Both the position numbers and the translations under genes were made by a program. DNA of 13,441 bases from the NCBI GenBank assembly GCA_002254285.1, contig NIUZ01000074.1, positions 1 through 13,441 on the forward strand. Reading direction: 5' to 3'. Positions 1 through 7,628 of this stretch are shown here, in pieces (within the stretch, counting starts at the first letter, position 1; the number at the start of each line of letters is the position of its first letter). The DNA comes from Bacteroidetes bacterium 4572_112. Its GTDB lineage: Bacteria > Bacteroidota > Bacteroidia > Bacteroidales > UBA1556. A model generated the notes under the pieces. That model was given only the letters and a program-made list of their open reading frames with translations, was not told the origin of the DNA and searched no databases.

Positions 1-125
1 AAAAAATAATTATTCTGTTGTAAATTAAATAATTATTTCCTTATGCTCGTGTCATATATTTAAATTTTATCGGCCATATGTAGTCGCATGAAATAATTAT
101 TTATTATCACGCTCTAATCATAATT
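1..125. other. AT-rich 3' flank with three AATAATTATT palindromes
   Basis: Short gene-free end of the window, downstream of the last gene. The palindromic decamer AATAATTATT occurs at 5-14, 28-37 and 92-101; the last two lie inside the longer palindrome AAATAATTATTT. On the minus strand the copy at 5-14 is followed by extra T residues, so it might act as a weak terminator, but its stem has no G or C. No coding potential seen. Confidence 0.3.
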
Positions 126-935
126 CTATTTAGTGTTTTGTATTTCTACAATTGCTGATTTATAATCAATAAATTCATAACCCTCACTTATGCAGTACTC
201 AGTTATATTACGATACCAATTTTGCCACGACAAAAATGAATCATCAAAATACCTATCGTGAAAAAGTAGCGTTAAGTATTCTATCCCCTTAGACTCTGCA
301 TCTTTTATCTTCGCAATGGTGGATTGCACAGCTTGCTCTGTTGATGCCGATTGCCATTTCTTACCAGCCTCCATTTCGTATGTTTCCATAATATGGAGAG
401 GAAATTCATGCATTTCGCCAATCTTATAATGTTTTTTTATACCATAATCGGTAGTATCAAAAATATAACCTGCATTTGCAAGATTTTTGAAGGTGTTTTC
501 ATCATTGCGCAAATAGTGCATTCTAATACCAAACTCATCTAAACCCGAAATACTCTTAAATAGGTCGTACTCTTTCTTTACATCAGCAAAATTATCGTAA
601 GCAATACCATGCACTCCGCAGCTAACACCGCGTTTTACAATTTCCTTAATCCATTTATCGGCAAGCTCAATACTGTAATTTAAGCCAACACCATTATTAA
701 CACCTAAGAAAAAAGTAGCAGGAATATCATGTTTCTGATTATAATCAATAAGCTCCGAAATATTATTCCACTTATTTTGATAAATAGCTTTAAAGCGCAG
801 CATGAACTCCTTAAAAGAAATTTTACCTGTTAAAAGCTCTATTTTACTTCTCACGATAAACTTAGGCAACATAGCAGATTTAAAATGCTCTGAAGCCGTG
901 ATATGGTCAACATCATGAGAAACTATAATTTTCAT
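126..935 (-). CDS. Polysaccharide deacetylase-fold protein (WbmS-like)
   Basis: Predicted 269-residue cytoplasmic protein without signal peptide or membrane segment. The N-terminus MKIIVSHDVDH gives the His-Asp-x-Asp metal-site signature (residues 7-11) in the place of the TFDD motif of NodB/CE4 deacetylases. ATFFLGVNN (73-81) matches the second barrel strand. H109 and D114 lie in CGVHGIAYDNF, and FGIRMHY (135-141), FPLHI (178-182) and LLFHDRYF (223-230) supply further conserved His/Arg/Asp positions. This pattern resembles, from memory, the WbmS-type branch found in O-antigen loci rather than secreted chitin deacetylases; the canonical HxxxH second motif is absent. It probably acts on a sugar nucleotide or lipid-linked intermediate, but the substrate is unknown. 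The ATG start at 935 is 9 nt after the stop of the preceding FemAB-like gene, so the two are very likely cotranscribed. Last gene of the run. Confidence 0.8.
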   Translation of the reverse strand: MKIIVSHDVDHITASEHFKSAMLPKFIVRSKIELLTGKISFKEFMLRFKAIYQNKWNNISELIDYNQKHDIPATFFLGVNNGVGLNYSIELADKWIKEIVKRGVSCGVHGIAYDNFADVKKEYDLFKSISGLDEFGIRMHYLRNDENTFKNLANAGYIFDTTDYGIKKHYKIGEMHEFPLHIMETYEMEAGKKWQSASTEQAVQSTIAKIKDAESKGIEYLTLLFHDRYFDDSFLSWQNWYRNITEYCISEGYEFIDYKSAIVEIQNTK

Positions 936-944
936 GGTAAAGAT

Positions 945-1895
945 TTAGAAATGTGTGCGTTTAACAAACTTAAGTGCTAGCTCTAATGGCATTTTTGCTT
1001 TATTTATGGAATAATAAGGAGTTAAATCTCCACCAAAACCTCTAAAATATTTTTCAACCTCTGGCAACATTGAGCCTTCGAAATCGAATTTAGATATTCC
1101 TAATTCTTTGGAATATTTAATCGCCCTACTAACCGCCATAGCTCCAGCTCCAGCATGCTTATTCTTACTATCATAACCACCGAGCAAATAATATGCTTTA
1201 TCATTATCATAAATACAAAATGAGGTTGCAATTGGCATATTATTTCTATACGATACAAAGGCAAAGCTATTATCCTTATTTGCAAATTCAAATAAAATTT
1301 TATCAACCATAGCTTCATCTACAGAAGCTTGTTTACGATCAAAGGTGTTCTTTATCAAAGATTTCACAATATTAAAATCTGTACATTGCTTGGTTTCCAC
1401 ACCATCTTTAATAGCCTTTTTAATATCGTTTCTTCTTTCGGTAGAATAGTCTTTCTCAATAGTATTAATCTCCCTAGCAAGGTCAATTATATATGTAAAA
1501 TTTGGTATTGCTTTATAATTTCTCCAATAAAAAGGCTGCATATCAATATGATTTGCAGGCAGATAAAGAGTAAGCATATGATAAGGAAGATTATCAATAA
1601 AATCGGCAAAAAGCGTTAATACTTTTTTATTCTCAGAAAGTAATTTAGCTTTATTCTGAGCTTTATTCTCAAAAAACAGATTTATGGTTGGAGTATAAGA
1701 AAGGTTATGATAGAATTTTACAAAACCGTAAATAGTCTCCAATTTTAGAGTAAAGCCACCAATCATTTGGTTGCTTTTATTGAAAATACCATAACATTGT
1801 AATTCACTACCAAATAAACTCAGCCATTTCTCTGAAAGAAAAACCGACTTAGATTTACTTGCTAAATCCTGTATTTCAATTTTCTTAATCTGCAT
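945..1895 (-). CDS. FemAB/GNAT-like acyltransferase
   Basis: Predicted 316-residue soluble protein of the FemAB-like or BioF2-like acetyltransferase superfamily (two GNAT folds). The signals are the basic helix YSTERRNDIKKAIKDG (150-165), a second fold with FAFVSYRNNMPIATSF (211-226) and YYLLGGYDSKNKHAGAG (235-251), and the C-terminal signature FDFEGSMLPEVEKYFRGFGG (270-289) followed by LTPYYSI. Such proteins in surface-glycan loci are thought to attach an acyl or aminoacyl group to an amino sugar; substrate and donor cannot be told from sequence. The ATG at 1895 is preferred: a longer open frame begins at a TTG (2012) deep inside the preceding gene and adds 39 residues that look like out-of-frame translation. 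With this start the gene overlaps the preceding glycosyltransferase by 11 nt (1885-1895), suggesting translational coupling. It is tightly followed by the deacetylase-like gene. Confidence 0.78.
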   Translation of the reverse strand: MQIKKIEIQDLASKSKSVFLSEKWLSLFGSELQCYGIFNKSNQMIGGFTLKLETIYGFVKFYHNLSYTPTINLFFENKAQNKAKLLSENKKVLTLFADFIDNLPYHMLTLYLPANHIDMQPFYWRNYKAIPNFTYIIDLAREINTIEKDYSTERRNDIKKAIKDGVETKQCTDFNIVKSLIKNTFDRKQASVDEAMVDKILFEFANKDNSFAFVSYRNNMPIATSFCIYDNDKAYYLLGGYDSKNKHAGAGAMAVSRAIKYSKELGISKFDFEGSMLPEVEKYFRGFGGDLTPYYSINKAKMPLELALKFVKRTHF

Positions 1896-3033
1896 TATTG
1901 GTTGTTTCTTTAAATTCTGAATAATTATGCAAATATACTTCTGCAATTGCTTCCCAAGAGAATTTTTTTGATGCACTACTACAATTTTTCTGAAGCTGCG
2001 AATAGTTAGCAATCACATCGGTAATACCACGAGCAATATCATCAATATTTGTAGCTTCAACAGAATGCCCAATATAGCCTTCGTCAAAAACCTTATCAAA
2101 GCCCTCACCTTTGGTATAAATAACTGGCATGCCTTGCGATAATGCCTCAGCATACACCAAGCCAAAGGTTTCTGTGAATGATGGCATGATAAAAATATCA
2201 GATTCGCGATAATAATTAAGCAATTCTTCCTTGGGTACTGCAGTCAGCATCTTTATTTTTGGAATATCTTTAATAGTATCCTTAATAAGTTTCAAATAAC
2301 TTTCTTCATCATTTAAGCCCTCTCCTACTATAAGATATTCAATATCATACGATTCTAATTTAGCAATAGCTTCTATTACACCAATAATATTCTTATTCTT
2401 ACGTATTTCGCCAGTAAATAAAAGCTTAATGGTAGAGCCTATCTGCTTATTATTGTCATTAATATTATTAATCCAGAAATCATCAATACCATTGGGTATA
2501 ATTAATGATTTGGATAATAAACTTTCGTGCAATTTTTTATGAATATAGTTATCTAATAGTCGTTGTTGATACGCCTTTGATAGAAATACAATTCTTTCGG
2601 CATTCATCAATATTTTTATACCAAGAGGACGAAGATAAAATAGGTATTTAAAAAATTCATTTAAATCAGTATTGCGCAAAGTAACAATATATGGCGTGCC
2701 ATATAGCTTATTAAGCTCGTATGCCACAGCGCCATCACTAAACAAAGTATGAGCATGAATAATATCACTATCGGACACATTAAACTGACTTTGTACAGAA
2801 GTTACTGTCTTCGATATTTTGAGAAAGAATAGCACTCTATAAATTAGGCTTGTTACAATTAAAGAATATGAGAATTTAATCTTAGGGCTTTCTATACTAT
2901 TCAATCCATCTTGTTTAATATCACGAATAGGAACAAAAACATTTTGATTATCGACAGATTTGCTCAATTGCAGAACAAAAGCTCTATACAAGCTACTCGA
3001 AACGTATCCATTTATAATATGTAAAATATTCAT
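1885..3033 (-). CDS. GT4-family glycosyltransferase
   Basis: Predicted 382-residue retaining glycosyltransferase with GT-B fold. The N-terminal Rossmann domain starts MNILHIINGY and carries DIIHAHTLFSDG (90-101) and PYIVTLRNTD (114-123). The linker IIPNGIDDFW (178-187) is the usual GT4 domain hinge. The C-terminal donor-binding domain has LLFTGEIRKNKN (204-215), YLIVGEG (233-239), SDIFIMPSF (278-286) and an intact E-x7-E motif at E288 to E296 (ETFGLVYAE) followed by SQGMPVIY. Length is typical for the family, so the protein looks functional. It should add a sugar to the undecaprenyl-linked repeat unit on the cytoplasmic face; donor and acceptor are not predictable. The ATG at 3033 is favoured over a TTG three codons upstream (3042). 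It lies 109 nt after the wzy stop and its 3' end overlaps the FemAB-like gene by 11 nt. Confidence 0.88.
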   Translation of the reverse strand: MNILHIINGYVSSSLYRAFVLQLSKSVDNQNVFVPIRDIKQDGLNSIESPKIKFSYSLIVTSLIYRVLFFLKISKTVTSVQSQFNVSDSDIIHAHTLFSDGAVAYELNKLYGTPYIVTLRNTDLNEFFKYLFYLRPLGIKILMNAERIVFLSKAYQQRLLDNYIHKKLHESLLSKSLIIPNGIDDFWINNINDNNKQIGSTIKLLFTGEIRKNKNIIGVIEAIAKLESYDIEYLIVGEGLNDEESYLKLIKDTIKDIPKIKMLTAVPKEELLNYYRESDIFIMPSFTETFGLVYAEALSQGMPVIYTKGEGFDKVFDEGYIGHSVEATNIDDIARGITDVIANYSQLQKNCSSASKKFSWEAIAEVYLHNYSEFKETTNNAD

Positions 3034-3142
3034 TAATAACAACTTCTAATTTAGGTAAACACAAGCAAATGCAATATATACTTTGTCCTTAATATTTATA
3101 TTAGATTGTAAAAGTAACTCTTTTAAATATACTTAAAGCATA

Positions 3143-4432
3143 CTAATTATCAAAATTCTCTTTGGTATTTTGCAGAAATAGCGTAAATATTAATAATAAA
3201 AACAATAGGCCATGGGTAATCAATAAAGTAGAAAGTAGACTAGAGTTTAAATAGAATAAATATGCGAAAACTATTCCGAAATAATGTGGCGAAATTTTAA
3301 GAATACGGATATAAACAAATATTGAAGCAAAAGCCAACGAATGCATAAATACACCTATGAAACCAAAGCTTAAATAACCTTCCGTAATAATACCAATATT
3401 GGCATTGAGTCCTTCAAAATTGAGCACATCCTCTCCAATAAACATAGATATACCTTTGCCATTCATAAACGATACATCGTGAATATGCATACCAAATGGA
3501 CTATGCCCCCAATAGGTAAAATTGTCGGTAAAGTAATAATGGTAAATATTATCGAGATAAGGAGGCACAAAGAAAACCCTTCGCACAAAGGCATCGGTTA
3601 TCAATTTCATTGAGAAAAAATTAGACGCCACAAAGCTAATTATGAGAAGCAAAATAAGTAATAATGAGAACAGTTTGAATTTATCACGCCATCTATCTCC
3701 ATAATAGAAAAAAACAGATAATATACCGCCTACCAAAACACTTTTTGTAGCACTACACAGAAAAAGGTAGGCTATTGCCATGGCTGATATTACAAACAAA
3801 TAATATTTTCTGCTTTTTATGGAATACACCATCAATACAGGGAAGAGCACTCTACTAAGTGGCGAAATTAAATAGCCCAAAAAAGGTATATTTACTGTAC
3901 GAAATAATGCTCTAGTTTGCGAAACATCCTCTTTATTTAGGAACAAATCGCCAATACTAATAAATTGCCAATAATAGTATATAAATGGTGTAAATAGGAC
4001 TACTGAAAGTAGCATAAAAATTTTATGATTATTTACTAGGCTTATTGATGGAAGCTTTATGTCTGTCTTAAAATAATCAGCAAAAAATAATACCAGCAAT
4101 AAGATTATATACTGAAATACTACTCCAAATGAGATATCAGGGATATAAGCATACAATATTGCCGAACTATAGTATTGCATAACTAATACAATAAACCAAA
4201 TAAGCCTAATAAATTCCGACTTTATATGCGCGCCTACAGTGGTAATAAAAATCGATAAAATGGAAATGATAATAAATTTCGACAAATTAAATACATACAA
4301 AAAAGGCAGATAAGTATGGTCAAACTTAGGGCTTACATCAAAAACATAAGATATATTTAATAACACAAATATTATCAAGCTTGAGATAATATAAAGTCTA
4401 TTATTCTTAATATTTTGAATTATTTGCATCAT
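3143..4432 (-). CDS. wzy: Wzy-type O-antigen/repeat-unit polymerase
   Basis: Predicted 429-residue integral membrane protein with roughly twelve hydrophobic segments (for example about 13-31, 46-67, 76-96, 104-120, 138-157, 186-204, 210-226, 229-245, 254-272, 350-376, 383-405 and 407-420). A long polar stretch at about 273-348, holding the segment YLDNIYHYYFTDNFTYWGHS (292-311), would be the large periplasmic loop usual in Wzy. The sequence after it, GLNANIGIITEGYLSFGFIG (341-360), matches the pattern near the end of that loop in oligosaccharide repeat unit polymerases. It would join flipped undecaprenyl-linked repeat units in the periplasm. Wzy proteins are poorly conserved, so the call rests on topology and position directly after a flippase gene. 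Its ATG (4432-4430) overlaps the TGA of wzx (4431-4429) in an ATGA arrangement, which implies coupled translation; a second ATG follows at 4429. Confidence 0.82.
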   Translation of the reverse strand: MMQIIQNIKNNRLYIISSLIIFVLLNISYVFDVSPKFDHTYLPFLYVFNLSKFIIISILSIFITTVGAHIKSEFIRLIWFIVLVMQYYSSAILYAYIPDISFGVVFQYIILLLVLFFADYFKTDIKLPSISLVNNHKIFMLLSVVLFTPFIYYYWQFISIGDLFLNKEDVSQTRALFRTVNIPFLGYLISPLSRVLFPVLMVYSIKSRKYYLFVISAMAIAYLFLCSATKSVLVGGILSVFFYYGDRWRDKFKLFSLLLILLLIISFVASNFFSMKLITDAFVRRVFFVPPYLDNIYHYYFTDNFTYWGHSPFGMHIHDVSFMNGKGISMFIGEDVLNFEGLNANIGIITEGYLSFGFIGVFMHSLAFASIFVYIRILKISPHYFGIVFAYLFYLNSSLLSTLLITHGLLFLLLIFTLFLQNTKENFDN

Positions 4433-5697
4433 AAACTAGAGTCGTATTTTCGAGCTTTTATATATATTATTACTGCATAAAGCAAATAAACAAACGTACC
4501 TATAGCGCTGTATATCAATAAAAATGAGTGTATAGAGTCAAAAGACACAAAAACTAAAGAATAGATTAAGAAGAATTTTGAAACTTGCCAAATAGCATTG
4601 GCTTTAAATTCCTTAAGAGCTATAAGAACCTGCCCAAATGCCGAAACCATAAAACTTACTGCAAAGTAAATTATTAAATACTGTGCATATACTCCCGATT
4701 TCTCGAATGTTTCACCTAAGAATAGTCCAAAACTCCAAGGCCCAAGAAATAGGATAAATAGAGTAAAAGCAATGGATATTGCAAACATTATATAAACCAA
4801 CATCTTTAAATCAGGTATTATTTTAATCTTATTACCTACATTTTCGGAAACTCGCTGCAATATAACTTGCCCTAATGAAACTGATATAAATGCTGATGGC
4901 ACTGCCAATAATCGCTGTGTGGCCTCCAGAAAACCCACATCTATAATACTGAACTTAGCCATTACTATAAATGTAAGTGAAGCACTAAAGAAACTATTAA
5001 GTAGCTCCGGAATTAGATTATACTTTGGTAAATCAGAATATTCTTTGGCAACATTTTTAAGGAACTTATAGCTAAACAGTCGTTTATCGAACTTCATTCC
5101 TCTGAAGCTCTGGAAATATGCTGATACAAAATACGCTATATTTCCTAATAAATCGCCAATAAACAATCCGTATGTTTTTAGTCCTGAAGTAAGGCCAAGG
5201 CCCATTCCAACTTGCACAGCACCTTCTAAACCTCGCCTACTCACCTTATTAACAGAAGAGGCTACAAACTTCTTATCACGAATAAGTAGGTAATTAATGG
5301 AATTGTATAATGAGAAAAATAAAGTGCTAAATGGCAGCAAATACAATATAAACGAATATTGAGAACTGATATCTAGGAGATTAAGAATTTGCTCATTAAA
5401 CAATAGCACAACAACAAAGCTAATGGCAGTAAAAACAACTGCAAAAAGCATTGAGAGTATCAGTAAAGCTTGGGCTTTTATTTTATTCTTTGGGAGCACC
5501 ACTCCCATATCGTATTTAAGAGCAAATACAACGAAAAGAATTCCTAGTATCTTCAGATAAATATCGAAAACACCAAAATCCTCAGGCGTAAATATACGCT
5601 TCAATATTGGCTGTATAGCAATGGGAATAACCTGGGCTATAACAGTACCACTAATGAGGATACTTATGTTTTTATATAAAGAGTCTTTCTTAAACAA
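4429..5697 (-). CDS. wzx: Wzx-type oligosaccharide flippase
   Basis: Predicted 422-residue membrane protein of the polysaccharide-specific transporter group of the MATE/MOP superfamily. Hydrophobic segments run along the entire length, in the 12-14 range usual for the family. The N-terminal pattern ISGTVIAQVIPIAIQPILKR followed by IFTPEDFGVFDIY (residues about 35-47) is characteristic: a first membrane helix, then a loop with the T/S-P-E-x-F/Y-G signature. It would move the undecaprenyl-linked repeat unit across the inner membrane for Wzy. The reading frame has no ATG between the upstream in-frame stop (5716-5718) and Met64, which lies within a conserved region, so the gene must use a non-ATG start; TTG at 5697 is the best candidate. 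It sits 24 nt after the stop of the ATPase gene and overlaps wzy by 4 nt. Confidence 0.85.
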   Translation of the reverse strand: MFKKDSLYKNISILISGTVIAQVIPIAIQPILKRIFTPEDFGVFDIYLKILGILFVVFALKYDMGVVLPKNKIKAQALLILSMLFAVVFTAISFVVVLLFNEQILNLLDISSQYSFILYLLPFSTLFFSLYNSINYLLIRDKKFVASSVNKVSRRGLEGAVQVGMGLGLTSGLKTYGLFIGDLLGNIAYFVSAYFQSFRGMKFDKRLFSYKFLKNVAKEYSDLPKYNLIPELLNSFFSASLTFIVMAKFSIIDVGFLEATQRLLAVPSAFISVSLGQVILQRVSENVGNKIKIIPDLKMLVYIMFAISIAFTLFILFLGPWSFGLFLGETFEKSGVYAQYLIIYFAVSFMVSAFGQVLIALKEFKANAIWQVSKFFLIYSLVFVSFDSIHSFLLIYSAIGTFVYLLYAVIIYIKARKYDSSL

Positions 5698-5721
5698 TAT
5701 TTCCAGTTTAATTTGTTATAA

Positions 5722-6900
5722 TTAATAAATAGCACCACCATATAGGAAGTTGCTAAAACCATTGCCAGGAGTATTAAGCCCCACAAGAGAAGTTTTATCA
5801 ATGCCTATACTAGTTGCACGACGTTGTAATGTTTTATAATCACTTGCCGTAGGAGTTTCCTTAACCTCTACCGCTATTTGTTCATCAATAATAAAATCAA
5901 TCTCTTGCCCTGTGCGCTTGGCATAATATTTAATTTCACCCAAAAGAGACAGTTGATTTGCAATGGCATTTTCAAAAATAGCACCTCCGCTAATATTCGT
6001 AAATGTATTAAGAATTCCGTTATCAGTAAAATAAAGCTTCTTCTGCAAAGCTATTTCACGGTCAGCATTTCGCACAAATGGTTTTACCAATTTAATAAAA
6101 TAAGTATTCTCTAAAAATAGTAGATAATCCTTCACCTTTTGCCTACTTATGCCACTAATATTCGATAGCTTAGTATAATCAACCTTGCCACCAACCCTTG
6201 CACTTAGCAATTTAATAAGTTTATATAGCTCATCAACATTAGTAAAATCAGATAAAAATAATATATCAAATTTAAGATATGAGTTTGTAATATCCTTTAA
6301 TAACTCAAGCTTCTCTCCTCTATTTTTTTCCAATACTACCTCCGGGAAACCTCCAAATTGTATATACTCTCGATAAAGGGAATTATACTTAGAAATAAAA
6401 TGAGGATTTGTAAATTTATAATCAAATATTGGCAAATTCGTATTAATACCTTTAAAGACAAGAAACTCCTTAAAGTCGAGAGGCCAAAGCTCAAAAATCC
6501 TTTTCCTACCAGCAAGACTCTCAGTAAAAGCACCTTTCATATAATAAGAGCTAGAGCCACTAACTACAAATTTAACATCATAGTTGTCATATACATATTT
6601 CATGAAACTAGCTATATTCTTTATTAGCTGTATTTCATCTAAAAACACATAAGCCTTTTCATCAAAATCAACTCCCTCAATCTCTAAAGATTGAATAATA
6701 TCATCGTAGCGAGAGGTGTTAAAAATATGCCTATTCTCTAGTTTTTCTAAATCCAGAAATAGCTTATTTGTAGTTTCTACCTTTTCGAATAAATATTTAA
6801 GAGCAGTGGTTTTGCCTATACGACGCAAGCCCGTAATAGCAATTATCTGCTTTATTTCTAAAGCCCTCTCTAGCTCTGGATATTTATTTCGTAAAAACAT
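5722..6900 (-). CDS. AAA ATPase with C-terminal DUF4143 domain
   Basis: Predicted 392-residue cytoplasmic protein of the AAA_14/DUF4143 family. The N-terminal P-loop domain has Walker A GLRRIGKTT (24-32), Walker B YVFLDE (84-89) and a sensor-like strand KFVVSGSSS (110-118), followed by the family motif SLAGRKRIFELWPLDFKEF (128-146). A probable winged-helix region holds DYTKLSNISGISRQKVKDYL (241-260). The C-terminal part has the PD-(D/E)XK-like arrangement FEN (309-311), EIDF (333-336) and AVEVKET (343-349). Length is normal and no key residue is missing. The family is very common in Bacteroidota and its biological role is not established; a direct part in glycan synthesis is doubtful. The ATG at 6900 is preferred over a TTG at 6915. 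A TAnnTTTG box ends 4 nt upstream (6912-6905), so the message could be almost leaderless. wzx follows after 24 nt. Confidence 0.87.
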   Translation of the reverse strand: MFLRNKYPELERALEIKQIIAITGLRRIGKTTALKYLFEKVETTNKLFLDLEKLENRHIFNTSRYDDIIQSLEIEGVDFDEKAYVFLDEIQLIKNIASFMKYVYDNYDVKFVVSGSSSYYMKGAFTESLAGRKRIFELWPLDFKEFLVFKGINTNLPIFDYKFTNPHFISKYNSLYREYIQFGGFPEVVLEKNRGEKLELLKDITNSYLKFDILFLSDFTNVDELYKLIKLLSARVGGKVDYTKLSNISGISRQKVKDYLLFLENTYFIKLVKPFVRNADREIALQKKLYFTDNGILNTFTNISGGAIFENAIANQLSLLGEIKYYAKRTGQEIDFIIDEQIAVEVKETPTASDYKTLQRRATSIGIDKTSLVGLNTPGNGFSNFLYGGAIY

Positions 6901-6988
6901 GCTACAAAAATACAATAAATTTTAATATAGTAGAACTAAATCAAATATTTACAAATATAAGTACTACTTTACTATTTAATAATATTAT

Positions 6989-7089
6989 ATAGTATTACTA
7001 TTTGTATTTATTTTTATCAAATAGTATTATTTTGTATGCTAATCAATTGTTATTATGATATTTAATGTTTTTAGGAATCAGATAGTATT
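6989..7089. repeat. Three ATAGTATT motifs upstream of the ATPase gene
   Basis: The octamer ATAGTATT occurs in the same orientation at 6989-6996, 7021-7028 and 7082-7089. The first is half of the near-perfect palindrome ATAGTA-T-TACTAT (6989-7001). The group lies 90-190 bp upstream of the ATPase start and could be a regulator-binding site. The extreme AT content of the region makes chance recurrence likely. Confidence 0.25.
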
Positions 7090-7256
7090 TTAAGATATAT
7101 TATTGATAATACTAAGTAATGTTTCGCCCCCAATAAATACAAGTAAAGAAAAAATCGTTTCAATATAAAAAAAAATACAACATAGTTATCTATAAGTCAA
7201 AGATTGCTAATATTTCTAATGCTTGCCACACACATTCCTTGCATTTTCATTTTTTT

Positions 7257-7310
7257 CTTGGCAAAAAAACGAAACAAAAAAGCCAAGAGCGAAAAATCGC
7301 CCACGCGCTC
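7257..7310. repeat. Paired inverted repeats (CTTGGC/GCCAAG and GAGCG/CGCTC)
   Basis: CTTGGC at 7257-7262 and GCCAAG at 7282-7287 form a 6-bp stem around a 19-nt A-rich loop. Directly abutting and sharing one base, GAGCG at 7287-7291 and CGCTC at 7306-7310 form a second stem. The paired structure in an otherwise AT-rich spacer suggests a small dispersed intergenic element. A poly-T run precedes the first stem on the plus strand, so on the minus strand the first stem is followed by T residues and could terminate transcription leaving the glycosyltransferase gene; the long loop argues against efficient termination. Confidence 0.35.
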
Positions 7311-7628
7311 TTTCCAATTGACTTATTTTCTAACAAAGTAGGTGAATAAATGACCTTAATATACTCTTAACCTTTCAGGTAACATATCAGTATATACCTC
7401 TGTGCCAGTTAAGTTCTTTGTCATTAATTACAGACGTAAACGCCTTTATTGAAAATAATATCAATTGGAAATTCACATCCACACTCCCCCGCTTTTCGCT
7501 CACGGCCATGGCTTTACGCGCTAGCCAAATCAAACAATAGTGGTTCATTATAATAATAGTGCTTTTAAGTAAATGATGTTCAAAATTTAATTATTTACTT
7601 AAATATGTAATTTAATTATTATTAACCT

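Larger units (their letters stand above)
6901..7628. other. Gene-free AT-rich gap with short repeats and inverted repeats
   Basis: A 728-bp stretch between the truncated glycosyltransferase gene and the ATPase gene. The half nearest the ATPase (6901-7140) is extremely AT-rich and holds three copies of ATAGTATT (6989, 7021, 7082), the first forming an inverted repeat ATAGTA-T-TACTAT at 6989-7001. The centre has paired inverted repeats at 7257-7310. From about 7435 to 7545 the base composition is richer in G and C, with GGCCATGGC near 7504-7512. A plus-strand frame is open from 7346 to 7540 but lacks a start codon near its 5' end and matches no family I recognise. No terminator or credible gene found. 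Confidence 0.5.

Noticed and set aside
1896..2012. TTG-started N-terminal extension of the FemAB-like protein
   Set aside because: It lies within the glycosyltransferase coding region in another frame and looks unlike a protein domain; the ATG at 1895 fits better.
6901..6915. TTG start of the ATPase gene at 6915
   Set aside because: The ATG at 6900 gives the usual family N-terminus, and the TTG would sit within or before the candidate promoter box.
7356..7424. 22-residue minus-strand mini-frame starting MTKNLTGTEV
   Set aside because: Too short to support, with no leader signal or known family; it could be a gene remnant but nothing proves it.
7346..7540. Plus-strand open frame of about 64 codons in the AT-rich gap
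   Set aside because: It has no start codon near its 5' end and no recognisable domain, and it opposes all other genes.
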